From Dendrolimus kikuchii (taxonomy: Eukaryota; Arthropoda; Insecta; Lepidoptera; Lasiocampidae), in assembly GCA_019925095.2 (NCBI GenBank), contig JAHHIN020000030.1, positions 7,223,501-7,287,500 on the forward strand: 64,000 nucleotides of DNA. The letters run 5' to 3'. This document shows, one piece after another, positions 42,982-53,779 of the stretch (position 1 is the first letter of the stretch; every line of letters starts with the position of its first letter). A program made the position numbers and the translations under genes. The notes under the pieces are model-generated. The model made no database searches. It saw nothing but the letters and a program-made list of their open reading frames with translations, and was not told the DNA's origin.

Positions 42982-43450
42982 ATGTATGATTACCTACGTT
43001 TGGGTTGTGTTTTTGCAAATGACGACAAGTGTGGTGAAGATGTAGAGAATTTTTTTGTTGGAAACTCATTAAATGGGGCCATGCCTGCCGTGATCAGTAG
43101 AAAATGGGTGTCCCCAGATGCAAGAGTGGTTTTACTGGTATCTTCACTGATGTATGGCGGTGAATGTTAGGTATCGCAAAATAAGCATGAAAGTAGTAAC
43201 TGATTAATAGAATAAGAAAGGAACCCGATCCTACCCATAGAGGAAAACCTAAACATATTTTTACGAAATTAGAGTCATCCTTAAAAAGGTCAAGTACGGT
43301 CTACTTCCGATGCGCATACGCGTGAATAATGGACAAGGATGAAAAAAGACAAGTAGGTATGTCATTCCTACAGATTCATAGCAAAAGGCAATCCTTCGGT
43401 TTTGCTTACCCCAGTGGGAAATAGGCGTGACTTTATGTACGTACCTATGT
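42982..43450 (+). pseudogene. RTE-type LINE 3' fragment inside pogo
   Basis: On the plus strand YLRLGCVFANDD, NSLNGAM, LMYGGEC and then NKHESS match the post-RT segment of RTE polyproteins (compare YLGCAFNRDG and NSLNGAL in the copy at 1.6-3.15 kb). The end, near 43415-43450, reads CTTACCCCAGTGGG, TAGGCGTGACTTTATGTACG, the RTE 3' terminus. Lying upstream of the transposase within the pogo element, it was either carried along or inserted later. Confidence 0.65.
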
Positions 43451-43993
43451 AGGTGTTAATAAATTTAGAAACAACTTACCCTTAATTCAGTTAAAATCAT
43501 CAATTGGGGCTATTTGAAACGATGAATAAAAGCCATAGCAATGTTTGACAAGCTTTAAAGGGGCTATTTAAAACTAAGTTTCAATTAGCCCCAAAACCGA
43601 AACCAAAAAGCCCCATTTAGAAAAATCGAAGAACACGGCAGGCCAAAAGACATAGAAAAAAGCACGTTGAATCACTGTAATGTCGATGAAACACAGTATT
43701 TCGCAATATATTTCACTCTATACATACCTTTCTAGATTTAGAGTATCAGATCAAAGTTTTTGAAAAATAATATACACCAAAATTTTAGCTATTTTTAAAT
43801 AACACACTACTCACCGGACATCGATGCTGTCTGTGAAAATTCTAGTTTGACAATGACATTAAATGTCGTTCTATTGCCAGGTGGCAAAATAAATTTCCTA
43901 CTATTAGCAGATAAACAAATACATGTGATCAAAACTTTTATTTCCAAAATTCCAAATAACCCCGTGATATCCAAAAAACCCCACTTTACGGTA

Positions 43994-46823
43994 TGTGGTT
44001 TGGCCAACGATTGTGCACGATGGAGCAAAACTGTTGATTGGCTGCAAGAGAATTTTTAGAGATACCTAAGTCTGTGATGACGTTAGGAGAGAACACAAGA
44101 CTATCGAATTTGGTTAGGAATAGGGGAGACATGTATGTTTGATAGATACCAGAGGGTAGATTAACTGTTTTTCTATAGGATTGAATAAGAAGGGGGAGGG
44201 GTTTATGGGTCCAGTAAGAAGAAAAAATTAAGTGGGACAGTTGATCAAGAGACACCAAGAGAGGATGACTTGACAGTTCCATCACCTTACAAAGGAATCT
44301 GTCCGAAAGGAGTTGTCTGCGCATAGCGAGCGGAGGCTCAGCGCACTCCACCTGAAGTGCATTAGAGGGGGAAGATTTCATGGCGCCGGTAATGATTCGT
44401 AGACATTTGGCTTGAATTTTATTCAGGTTAGAAAGGCCTGCCTTACTGCATGGTTCAAACAGGAAACATCCGTAATCCAAATGGCTCCTAACAATTGCAT
44501 TGTAAAGGAGTTGTTGGCAATAGGGATGTGATCCCCACCTTACACCAGACAGAGCTCTAATGATATTTATATTCTTTTCGGCCTTTTGACAGGCATAGTT
44601 TAGGTGGGTGACAGCAGAAAGTTTACTGTCCAGAAAGACTCCTAGAAACTTTACACTATCCAATATTTGAATAGGCTGATTGAGTAAATGGATGTCGAGG
44701 TCGGGGATTATTCTTTTACGAGAAAATATAACTGCCGAGCTTTTAGAGGCTGACAAGGACAAACCGTGCTCAAATAGCCATGAGTGTAAATAGTATATAG
44801 CGGAGTTGATGCGAGACGAGGCATCGCAGAAAAAATGTGAGGAGGCATAGAGAGCAATATCATCGGCGTATTGGAGGATCCTGCAGAAACAGTTTACTGT
44901 CGAGTCGATGGAGGCAGTGTATATATTATACAGTAGTGGGCTTAGGACCGAGCCCTGCGGCAAGCCCTTCCACACCAAGCGGGGTGGCAGAACTTTTCCC
45001 ATGAAACGAACAGTGATTGATCTTTCCATCAACATATTATGGACAATGTCTATTATCTTCGAGGGAATACTCAGCTTGAGCATTCTCTCTCTGAGTATAT
45101 GAAGATCAACATTGTCGTATGCTGATGTAATGTCCAAAAATACCCCTATGACATGTTCGTTTCGAGAGAAAGCAAGACGGATATCTGTTGTGAGAAGGCT
45201 CAAGCTATCTACAGTTCCCAAGCCCCTTCTAAAACCGAATTGACTCCTGGAAAGGAGGCCTCTACTTTCCACAAACCATTCTAATCTGTGTTTAATTAGG
45301 TGCTCCATAATTTTGGAGATAACTGAAGACAGGGCAATTGGTCTGTAGGAGCTGGGATCTGTAGCATCTTTTCCAGGTTTCAAGATTGGAATTATAATTT
45401 GGATTTTCCAAGAGTCTGGTACCACACTGGATAGAAATATATGATTCAAGAGAGCGAGAAGAAAAGATTTTGATGATTCAGAGGACTTGATAATAAAAGA
45501 ATAAGGGATGCCATCTGCGCCAGGGGAAGAATCCTTGAGGTGGTCCAGGGCGCAAAGAAGTTCCTCAAAAGAGAATGGAGAATTCATGGGATCAGAATTT
45601 GCAGCCGCAGAATGGTAAATGGGGGGGAATGGGTCAGGGGGAACAAATATAGGAGAGAGCTTATTAAGGAAATCCTGGAGCCAAGAAGAGGGATTATTTG
45701 AGGTTACATTATTGTCAATTTGGGATTTACGGAAGGCTTTAATTTTCTTCCAAACTAAAGAAGAGGGAGATCTGGGAGAAAGTGATTCGCAAAAAATGTG
45801 CCAACCTTTGCGTTTTTTTTGCCGTAAAAGTCTTTTACAGGAAGCTGAGACTTTTTGATACTCCAGGTAGTTTTCTATTGACAGCACTCTAGCAAAAAAT
45901 TTTTCCGCCATTTTGCGTTCTTTGACTATAGCAGAGCATTCAGAATCCCACCAAGCTGGGGAAGAGATTTTATTAATGGCACTGTTTTTGAGCGGTATTG
46001 AGTTTTCTGCTGAAGAAGATAGAACAGATATGAACTGTGAGTATAGTGAGAGATAGTTTGAGTTTGTGATAGGAGGAAGGGACTCTAATTTGCATTGAAC
46101 AAGGTCAGAAAACTTTTGCCAATTTGCCTGCTCCAGTCTAAATTTAAGTAGAGGAGTATGACAAATAGGAGGAGGAGAAGAGTCAGCTAAGGAGGAAAGA
46201 ATTGGGAGATGATCACTGCCATGAGAGTTAGAGAGAACACACCAAGATAAGGAACTGGCTAGAGATGCGGAAGATAAGGTGAGGTCGGGAACACTTGGGT
46301 TTTGGGTGGGAGATACTCTTCGGGTAGGGGTTCCGTCATTAATGACGCACAAGTCCAGTTCATCAAGCATATTAAGGAATACTGAGGAGATTGAGTCACA
46401 AGAGACTGATCCCCATAAAGTATGATGAATGTTTAAATCTCTAAGAATTATAACAGGGGTCGGAAGAGGGAGTAGAAGGGAATAAAGTTCCTGGATGACA
46501 GATATATTAGGGTGGGGGATATAAATAGATACAAAAGAAATGTTAAAGGCATGGACAGCAACAATATTAATATTATCGGAGTGTTGAGGGACAGGGATTT
46601 GAGAGAAAGTGATGTCTCTTCTGATTAGAAGAGCACAGCCGGCCCACCCATCCACCCTGTCATCCCGGAGGCACGAGAACCCAGGTACTCTAAAAAGGGA
46701 GCCGGTCCTTAGCCATGTCTCCGAAATGGCAAAGACGATAGGCTTGAATTGATTAATCAGGTGAGTTATTTCATGTTTTTTATTGTTAACACTGCGACTG
46801 TTCCATTGGATTATGTTCATCAT
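43994..46823 (-). pseudogene. LINE-A ORF2: endonuclease and reverse transcriptase
   Basis: A 943-residue stretch is open from ATG 46823 to the pogo insertion; the annotatable stop lies in the transposon. The endonuclease (1-210) has WNSRSV, ISETWL (Glu35), ILRDLNIHH (Asp129, Asn131) and GSDHLPIL (203-205). Arg128 replaces the usual Gly. The reverse transcriptase (about 420-690) has SSPGADGIPYS, SYRPIALSSVISKIMEH, SQFGFRRGLGTVD, FLDITSAYDNV, GLPQGSVLSPLLYN and LQYADDIALYA (652-655). The missing C-terminus includes an RNase H whose start survives at 39655. ORF2 starts 38 bp inside ORF1. The clade is I-like or a relative. Confidence 0.9.
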
Positions 46824-48255
46824 TTTTTTTAAAGAAAGAGTTGATTAATAAAGTGATTACAGATCTGATTATTTCCATGACATTGTTCGGTGAGTTTACT
46901 CCAAATTTAGAAAACACATTAATTAAAGTAGTAGATAAAAGTTCTGCCAGATTATCAGTTAGAGGAGATGGGCCTGGGGTGTTATCACCAAGGGCACATC
47001 CATTGGAGAGAGATGAAGGAGGTGTAGCTGTAATATTAGAGTGGGCATATCGGTCAAATGATTTACCCAGTTCTTGTCTGGGACGTTTCTCAATAAAGAC
47101 AGTTTTTTTATAAGAAGTGTATGGATGGGGATGGGAAGGTAGATGGGAGGCATGAGGCAGAGATTGAGGGACAGGCGGGGAGGGGATAGGATTTGGGGAG
47201 GGGACATTCCAAGAGGTAGGTTTTTGTGAATGGTGTCTACTAGTTATGTCCGCATAAGAGGATCGAGTTAAACGATATTTACGAGCAGCCTCTAAGTAGC
47301 TGATATTTTCATTGGACATTATTCGTTTAATTGCTCTTTGACGATCATGTTCTGGACAACGAAAATCTGTTGCTGGATGATTTCCAAAGCAAAACAAACA
47401 CGTGCTACTGTCATCTGGTATATTGCAAGCCATGCTTTCATGAGCACCAGAACAACGTGAGCATCGAGGATTAGAACGACACTGGTCACGTATATGACCG
47501 AAACGGCAACATTTTAAGCACTGGATAGTTGGCAGCGTATATACATTTACAGGGAGAGAGACATGACAACAGTAAACGTAAGATGGCAACTTTTGCCCAA
47601 GGAAAGTAAGTACCACCGTTCCTGTTGGTTCCCAACTGATTTTCCCATCTATGCTTTTTTTTTTATTTAACCTCCTAGCTTTAATGACCAGTTCTGGAGT
47701 GGGATGACACTCAATCCAGGAGACAAGATCCTCTAATGTCCAATCAAGGGGGATCTGATGGATAACCCCCATACGGGTAACTTGGAATCTGGGTATGACA
47801 GCCGATAAGTTGTTAGATGCAAGCGCAGGGTTAGAAAGAAAAGCATTGGCCTCAGCGGGGGTTTTAAAGAAAACAGCAACTTTATTTCTACCCTCACTTT
47901 TTATTTCGTTAATGCCGGGTACATTGCTGTTATAAATGGATTGGGCTATTTTTAACGAACGCATATTTGCGGAGATGTTAGTTGCCTCAGCATCTTGGCG
48001 TGAAACATAAACTACAAATGGGCCTGAATCACTTTCGTTGTATTGCAAATCCGAGTCAAACCCAGGACGGGTATAAGTATGTTGAATAGATGCTGCGGCA
48101 GGTAAAGTAGGAGCTCTTTTTCCAGGAATATGTTTGGGAGAACAGACTCTGAGGCGTTTGGAGCTTTTGTTTTTGTTTGGTTTTGGAGCCAATTCGGAGT
48201 CTAACGGGTTCCTTCCTCTATCGGGAGGGACATTTTCACCCACAGACTGCGCCAT
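46786..48255 (-). CDS. LINE-A ORF1: Gag-like zinc-knuckle protein
   Basis: An open frame of about 489 residues runs from MAQSVGENVPPD (ATG at 48255; an in-frame ATG at 48282 is possible) to a stop at 46786. A central RNA-binding-like region (FVVYVSRQD... and RNKVAVFFKTPAEANAFLSN) is followed by three Cys/His knuckles: CLKCCRFGHIRDQC, CSRCSGAHESMAC and CLFCFGNHPATDFRC. A Pro/Ser-rich tail ends ...NPMEQSQC. The protein packages LINE RNA. Its end overlaps ORF2 by 38 bp in another frame, so ORF2 needs reinitiation or frameshift. Intact as read. Confidence 0.85.
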   Translation of the reverse strand: MAQSVGENVPPDRGRNPLDSELAPKPNKNKSSKRLRVCSPKHIPGKRAPTLPAAASIQHTYTRPGFDSDLQYNESDSGPFVVYVSRQDAEATNISANMRSLKIAQSIYNSNVPGINEIKSEGRNKVAVFFKTPAEANAFLSNPALASNNLSAVIPRFQVTRMGVIHQIPLDWTLEDLVSWIECHPTPELVIKARRLNKKKSIDGKISWEPTGTVVLTFLGQKLPSYVYCCHVSLPVNVYTLPTIQCLKCCRFGHIRDQCRSNPRCSRCSGAHESMACNIPDDSSTCLFCFGNHPATDFRCPEHDRQRAIKRIMSNENISYLEAARKYRLTRSSYADITSRHHSQKPTSWNVPSPNPIPSPPVPQSLPHASHLPSHPHPYTSYKKTVFIEKRPRQELGKSFDRYAHSNITATPPSSLSNGCALGDNTPGPSPLTDNLAELLSTTLINVFSKFGVNSPNNVMEIIRSVITLLINSFFKKNDEHNPMEQSQC

Positions 48256-48430
48256 ATATATAATAAATAAAGTACTTACCAATACTAGGAGTTATTTAAT
48301 ACCCACCACCAACATAAACAGAACAACACAACCCCGGGAAAACAGAAAAGCTGAAAAAAACCGAAAGAAAATTGCCAGATACGTGTACACTCTACGATCA
48401 CACCTGTCACTTTTTTCGACAACAAATATA
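48256..48430 (-). other. LINE-A 5' UTR remnant
   Basis: A/C-rich sequence lies between the LINE-A ORF1 start and the LTR at 48431. The true 5' end of LINE-A cannot be fixed because the LTR element abuts it. Confidence 0.4.
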
Positions 48431-48757
48431 TGTAGACGGTTCACTGAAACGTCACTGTCATACTGTCAAGAGTGATATGTTGTCAATATCACTCTCGCGG
48501 AGCGTCGTAACTACGGAAGCGGGGCGGCGGGAAGAAGGAAGATATAACCTAATAACCTCCTCCAGAGAATCGTCGCCAGCGCACCAAGTATTCGACGAAC
48601 TGCGATTCATAGCCTTAATCAAAGTGAATTATAACGTCATCAGTGTTAATATCAAGAGAGATGATTGTTTCATAAATATACCCACATACATCATGCCATG
48701 CCATGATGAATTCTGATTGGGCTCATCATGAGCTTATACGGCTCTGACGAGCTTACA
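48431..48757 (+). repeat. LTR, left copy (327 bp)
   Basis: It starts TGTAGACGG and ends CTTACA, the TG...CA form of an LTR. It is repeated in direct orientation at 55778-56104 with 3 substitutions. It is preceded by TATA, and the right LTR is followed by TATA, a possible 4-bp duplication. Confidence 0.8.
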
Positions 48758-49549
48758 TCAGAAGTGGGATCCACTCATGCTCACAATGGAAGTAATACGA
48801 GGGGAATCGGTTCATGCTCATGATGGAAAGCATGCCAGTGTGATCAAGACGTGCCGATGGATTATCGGATGCTGCCGATAACGATAACAATGGAGGATTG
48901 GCTTGTCGCGGCCGTGCGCGGGATTAGCAGCGGCGTAGTGGTAGTGTGGTGCGTTGAGGTTGCGATATGCCGGGCAGCATGCCGGCTTGCCGAGTTGCTG
49001 AGGCTGGCGCTTTGACGGTGCCTGTGGCGCGACAACGTATTTGCCTGAACGTGATAGTATTGCCGTTGGTACCATTGGCCTACGGTGTGATGACAAAGGG
49101 TCCATACTGATGCTAGTACTGTAAGTGGAAGTGCTTATGGATCGTGATTGGTAAGCTACAAATTATGTGCTTGTTCCACCAGGCACAGAGGGTATGTCAT
49201 TATTATTATTATTTTAGTGAGCATTATGCAAAGTAATATAGTGAGTTCTTCTTTATTTTTTTGAAGGAGTTATGGCTCAACTTAATCTGCATTGTTTTGG
49301 GCAATATTGCAGTAGGTGGTAAAATGTCAGTTGCATGTAAAAATATAAAGACAAAACGAAAAATTAGACCAGTAATCTGCTAAATCATTTTCTGAATGTT
49401 ACACTAACTACACTATAAATAAATGTTATTTATTGTTAAAATTTTTGATAATGTATGTACATGACTACTATGAGCTGGGTTAGGAGAATTTGAATTGAAT
49501 TGACCAGTTGGGAAAAATCTTTGTGTAAGATACTGTAGAGGGGAGTAAT
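48758..49549. other. LTR-element interior, non-coding
   Basis: A GC-richer tract (48770-49190) without a domain-bearing frame passes into AT-rich sequence. It is compatible with the untranslated leader of an LTR element. Confidence 0.4.
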
Positions 49550-50600
49550 TTTAAGAGTTTATAATAATTTTGTATTTGGGAATCCGAATAGCTGAATCAA
49601 CAGGACCACCTTGAGATAGTCTTGATGCATTGGTAAAAAAAGCTGAAGGTGGTCTGGCCAATGGTCTTGCATAATTTTACAGAGTGATTAGCATCTGCAA
49701 TTTCTTTGTGAATATCTAGATTTAGAAAAACAATAGGTTTATTAATAAGACTTTCAAATCTGAACTCAAAAAAAAAAAAAGAAGATATTTATAATAAAAA
49801 AAAATGTCAGGTCAGAGATCTACTAGGTAGTTACTTTCAAGAAGTGGAAAACTTTTGTGAGTCTAATAACTAGATGTGTAATTAATTTGATAGACTTGCT
49901 CTAAGACAGGGATTCCCAAAGTGGTCAATATCAACCCCCTGGGGTCGAAATCAGTTTCCCAGGGGTCAACATAAACAAAAACTGATTTTGGTGATCAGTG
50001 AGGTCCAAAAACCGACCCCTATTAATTAAAATAAGTTCTTATTCAAAAAAATCAAGATACTGTTAAGTTGTGTTACATGTACCAACTTATTAAGTATCAT
50101 TGCTGTATGATTAAAAATACTAGGAATAGGATTTTTAAAGTAATTTGGCTATGGGGGGTCTGAGGTATCAGTTTATTTTGGGAAAAGGGGTCTCTTGCCC
50201 AGAATAGTTTGGGAATCTCTGGTCTATGATGTTTTAAAGGAAATGATCTGAAAACTCTATCACTGTGTAAAAAAAATCTGTCCAATAGAAGCTGCCTGTG
50301 GAGAATAATACCCCAATCTATACACAACCTGGAGAGTATTAGTTGGAGAAGAATTCATTGCGCTTGTAGAGTGATCTTCTGTAGGCTCTTGGCTTGAATG
50401 TGATGCAGTTTAATAGAAGCAGATTTATTGCAGAATTCCAATATGAAACAAGCATAGTCATAGTGGCTGCGGATGATGGCATTATAAGAGTTAATTTGGC
50501 AATGCCACAACAAGTGCAACCTGAAAAGACGAGACTAGTCACAAGATACTGAAGTTCATCACACACTATGGAGGAAAAGACAACCATGACTTGCTACACC
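49550..50600 (-). pseudogene. LINE-A ORF2 relic (second copy)
   Basis: Minus-strand fragments in shifting frames match the C-terminal half of LINE-A ORF2: ACFILEFCNKSASIKLHHIQ against GCFLFEPCSKAGLSNLNKIQ, RQLLLDRF against RQLLSDRF, then FESLINKPIVFLNLDIHKE, QTTFSFFTNAS and RIPKYKIIINS. It reads across the point where the first copy holds the pogo element, so it shows the empty site. It contains a hAT MITE (49907-50221) and many stops. Confidence 0.75.
49907..50221. mobile_element. hAT-type MITE in the LINE-A relic
   Basis: The termini CAGGGATTCCCAAAGTGG and (reverse) CAGAGATTCCCAAACTAT are inverted. Flanking 8-mers CTCTAAGA (49899-49906) and GTCTATGA (50222-50229) match at 6 of 8. The CAGGGATTCCCAAA terminus is typical of hAT elements. 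It is 315 bp with no transposase. Confidence 0.75.
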
Positions 50601-50759
50601 TGTTGTCAGTTTGAGGACTGGGCAACTGCTAGCCCAGGCAAGAAGGGATGTGGCGGAGCAGTGGTCAAGAATATTTATCAGTATACACACCAACCTACTC
50701 TGAGTACCTGGCAGATATTTTCTCGTGAGCAAATTCCTTTTTATTTGGTGGCAGATCAT

Positions 50760-51029
50760 CTTGTTCTAAAATAAAGTTAGTATGACAAACTGGCAGTTAC
50801 TATGCACATAAACCTTGTTTATTTAAGTGGTATAGGTGGTGAAAACATTTAATTCACTACTCAAATGCAAAGCAATGTAATTATAATTGATGAACAAGAT
50901 ATTCTGCAATCATAGATATCTTTAGAATGCTTTTAATTTTGTTGATTGATTAAAGTTGGAACCTGTATAGCAACAAGCGTGGTTACTGATTGCATTCACT
51001 AGACTAATCCGGAACCGAAGTGGTCGATT
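50760..51029. other. AT-rich spacer
   Basis: No feature recognised between the LINE-A relic and the minisatellite. Confidence 0.35.
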
Positions 51030-51460
51030 CTGGTCACGGGGAGTGGCATTCGGGCGCTATACCCAGCAGGGTTAGTATGATGGATGCATTCCGCCAGGTT
51101 AAAGGGACAGTGTACTGGTCTGGTCTAAAAGGTTGTGGAGAGTGTCATTTGGACCCTATACCCAACAAGGTTAGTTTGATGAATACACTATGCCACGTTA
51201 AGAGGCAAATGTCATTCGGGCGCTATACCTAACAGCGTTAGTTTGAAGAATACACTCTGCAAGATGAAAGTGGCATCCACGCCATACCCCGAGGGAATGG
51301 TTGAAAGGATTCACTCGTCCGGTTCAGACGTTGGTTCAATAGACCAAAGGATAGTGACATCCGGGCCACACCAGGAAGGGTTGGTTGAAGGGATTCACTC
51401 GTCCGGTCTAGATGTTGGTTCAATAGACCAGACCCATTACGGAAAGTTGAAAGAATCATT
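51030..51460. repeat. Degenerate minisatellite, about five units
   Basis: Units begin ATTCGGGCGCTATACCCA..., with CAAGGTTAGTTTGATG and related blocks. They start near 51048, 51149, 51212, 51275 and 51358, so length varies from about 60 to 100 bp. The last two share TCACTCGTCCGGT and GTTGGTTCAATAGACCA. Both strands show repeated peptides by translation, which are not taken as coding. Confidence 0.7.
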
Positions 51461-51854
51461 TACTCAGTTTAACCACTTTATTCCGGGGGTCTTCGTGTTT
51501 GGGGTCGGAATTACGCTTGTTTAGTTATTGCTAAATGTAGTTATTGTTACTTGCTCATGAACGCGAAATAAACGCGAAGTTAGATTTAAAGTTCAATTAG
51601 TTCCATATAGAATGATATAATTTCAGAGAGTGGTATTTTAAATGCCCGTGGGTCATGTATCAGTCGAAGTCAATGTTAATGATGATAATAATGAGATAAA
51701 ATTTTGGTGTGATCTCTGGTAAAGTACCTTATTGGCCGTTTTGAGATAGATTGAGAGACCGAGAGATTGCATAAGACTCTGTAAGAAGTCTGGTTGGGGA
51801 TCGTAGTCTGAAGAGGCAGTATGAGCATTGAAGGGCTGGGCAAAATACATGGTT

Positions 51855-52016
51855 TCCTTTAATTGAAATACAAATTACAAAATACTGTCTCGCATGTATG
51901 TAAAATACGAAATACAAAATACTTTTAAGTCGAGTACTTAAAATATAAAAGACAAAATACAGCATTTCAACTATATGTATTTAAAATACAAAATACAAAT
52001 TACAAAATACAAAATA
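51855..52016. repeat. AAATAC-rich simple repeat
   Basis: Imperfect arrays of AAATAC/AAAATAC form a low-complexity tract that often lies within non-autonomous DNA elements. No termini were fixed. Confidence 0.65.
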
Positions 52017-52109
52017 CCGTCAGGTGTTAGGTTATGTAAATAAAATATTCACAAAAATCAAATAATAATTATTATTAGGCCCTTGCCTATGAAATTGCCG
52101 TTTTAGACA

Positions 52110-53617
52110 CAATGCCGCCTCCAGGTCCCTCAAAAAACAGCTCGCGAGAGCAAAATTCGCTCACATCGACAGAATTGGTGAGCGCCTCTCTAGCTACTCT
52201 TCTGGGACTAGAGCTTTTTGGGCTCTCGCCAAAGCTGTCGAAGGAAACTTTTGTCGGACGTCTCTTCCACCTCTGCGCACAGTGGACGACCGTCTGGTAC
52301 ACGCCGCCAAAGATAAAGTCAATCTTCTGGGTGAAATCTTTGCGGCCAATTCAACTCTTGAGACATAGGAGAAACTCCACCTACAATCCCTGAGTGTGAG
52401 TCTAGAATGTCGGAGGTGCGCTTTACTCAAAAACAGTCTGATGTGTTCTCTTCTCCCTCGACGTCAAAAAGTCTTCTGGCCCTGATGGCATTCCTGCCAT
52501 TGTGCTGCAGACGTGTTTAGCTGAGCTGTCCCCAGCCAGTCCTTGCCCGACTTTTCACTCTCTCTTACCACTTGGTTGTGTCCTCGCTTCGTGGAAGATT
52601 GCCCATGTGCACCTTGTCCCCAAAAAAGGGGAAGTAACAGACACGTCGAATAGGCCTATAGCAATAACCTTTTTGCTATCAATGGTGATGGAGCGTATTA
52701 TCAACGCGCTACTTCTGTGTTACCTCGAAGATTCCTAGCTGCTAAACGATCGGCAATACGGCTTCCGCCACGGTCGCAGTACTCAGGTCGTGCAAACGTC
52801 CCTCGATCATTTGTGGAGGAAAGTTGGGTTAGACTTGTATCTGAAGTAGAGTATTCCTTAGAGAGAGTTTCTGAATGGGGAAGACAAAACCTTGCCCATT
52901 TCAACCCCAAGAAGACATAAGTCTACGTATTCTCTGCCAAAAAAACTCCATTCGAGCAATCGCTTCAGTTCCAAGGAACTCCCCTTACCACCTCCAAGGG
53001 TATTGGGATCCTCAGTGTTGACATCGCGATAGATGTTCAGGGGCCATCTTGAAGGCAAGCCAAAAGTTGCCTCTAAGAAGCTAGGAATGTTAAACCGGTC
53101 CAAGCACTACTTCACACCGCGGCAATGCTTTGTGCTTTATAAAATCCAGGTGAGCCCGCATATAGAGTACTGCTCACACTTTTGGGCTGGAGCACCTGGC
53201 TACCAACTCGATCCTCTAGACTGTATTCAACGTCGAGCCGTTCGCGTTGTTGATGATCCCATACTCACAGACGGTCTAGATAGGCTTGGCCTTATGAAAG
53301 ACTTCGCTTCTCTCTGCGTATTTTACTGACTGTATAACGGGGAGTATTCGGAAGAACTGTATAGAATGGTGTATTTGTCCTCTTTCTGCCATCGAACCGC
53401 TCGCCATGTGTTGGGATTTCACCCTCACTTCCTTAAGCTGTTTCGCTCACGTACCCAACGGTTCTGTAGAACCTTTTTCTTGCATACCGTGGGGATTTGG
53501 AATGAGCTCCCAGAAGAGGTTTTTCCACAGCGCTACGATATGGAGTTTTTCAAAAAGGATGTCATAAAATTTCTTCGAGGCCGGAAGCGGGTTGATGTAA
53601 TCTCTTACACCCGATGA
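52110..53617 (+). pseudogene. Degraded Jockey-type LINE (LINE-B) ORF2
   Basis: Plus-strand frames in order: SSYSSGTRAFWALAKAVEGN (pre-RT), VKKSSGPDGIPAIVLQTC, WKIAHVHLVPKKG and RPIAITFLLSMVMERII (RT start), RQYGFRHGRSTQVVQTSLDH. Then comes a deletion removing the catalytic box, then RVSEWGRQNLAHFNPKK, FRGHLEGKPKVASKKLGML, SPHIEYCSHFWAGAP and RRAVRVVDDP, and finally FLHTVGIWNELPEEVFPQRY and a stop at 53615. The protein core for polymerisation is gone and several frameshifts occur. It was an endonuclease/RT protein of a family common in Lepidoptera. Confidence 0.8.
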
Positions 53618-53725
53618 TATTTTTTTGCGACTTCCTTCATGAAGGGTTTTTATTACCTTTCCACACAGTTTAAGAGTTAAAAAAAAATACGGAATAAAAT
53701 CTCAAGTTTATACTGAACCCAGGAG

Positions 53726-53779
53726 TTAACCCTCACGATCGTGAGCTTCAGGTACAACTTGACTACTCACGATCGTGAG
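53726..53779. repeat. piggyBac left terminus with paired palindromes
   Basis: TTAA (53726-53729) is followed by CCCTCACGATCGTGAG. The 14-bp perfect palindrome CTCACGATCGTGAG occurs at 53732-53745 and again at 53766-53779. TTAA plus CCC is the piggyBac target and terminus form. The paired palindromes are probable transposase sites. Confidence 0.7.

Larger units (their letters stand above)
39658..43991 (-). mobile_element. pogo/Tigger DNA transposon in LINE-A
   Basis: The ends are CCGTACAGTGGGGCTAATTG at 39658 and the inverted partner CCCCACTTTACGG ending at 43991, flanked by TA on both sides (39656-39657, 43992-43993), the pogo-type duplication. The 4334-bp body carries a psq-HTH/DDE transposase on the minus strand and an older RTE scrap. 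GGGG(C/T)TATTTG motifs cluster near both ends. Confidence 0.9.

Noticed and set aside
46841..47113. Plus-strand frame over LINE-A ORF1
   Set aside because: It is antisense to the Pro/Ser-rich tail of ORF1 and has no domain.
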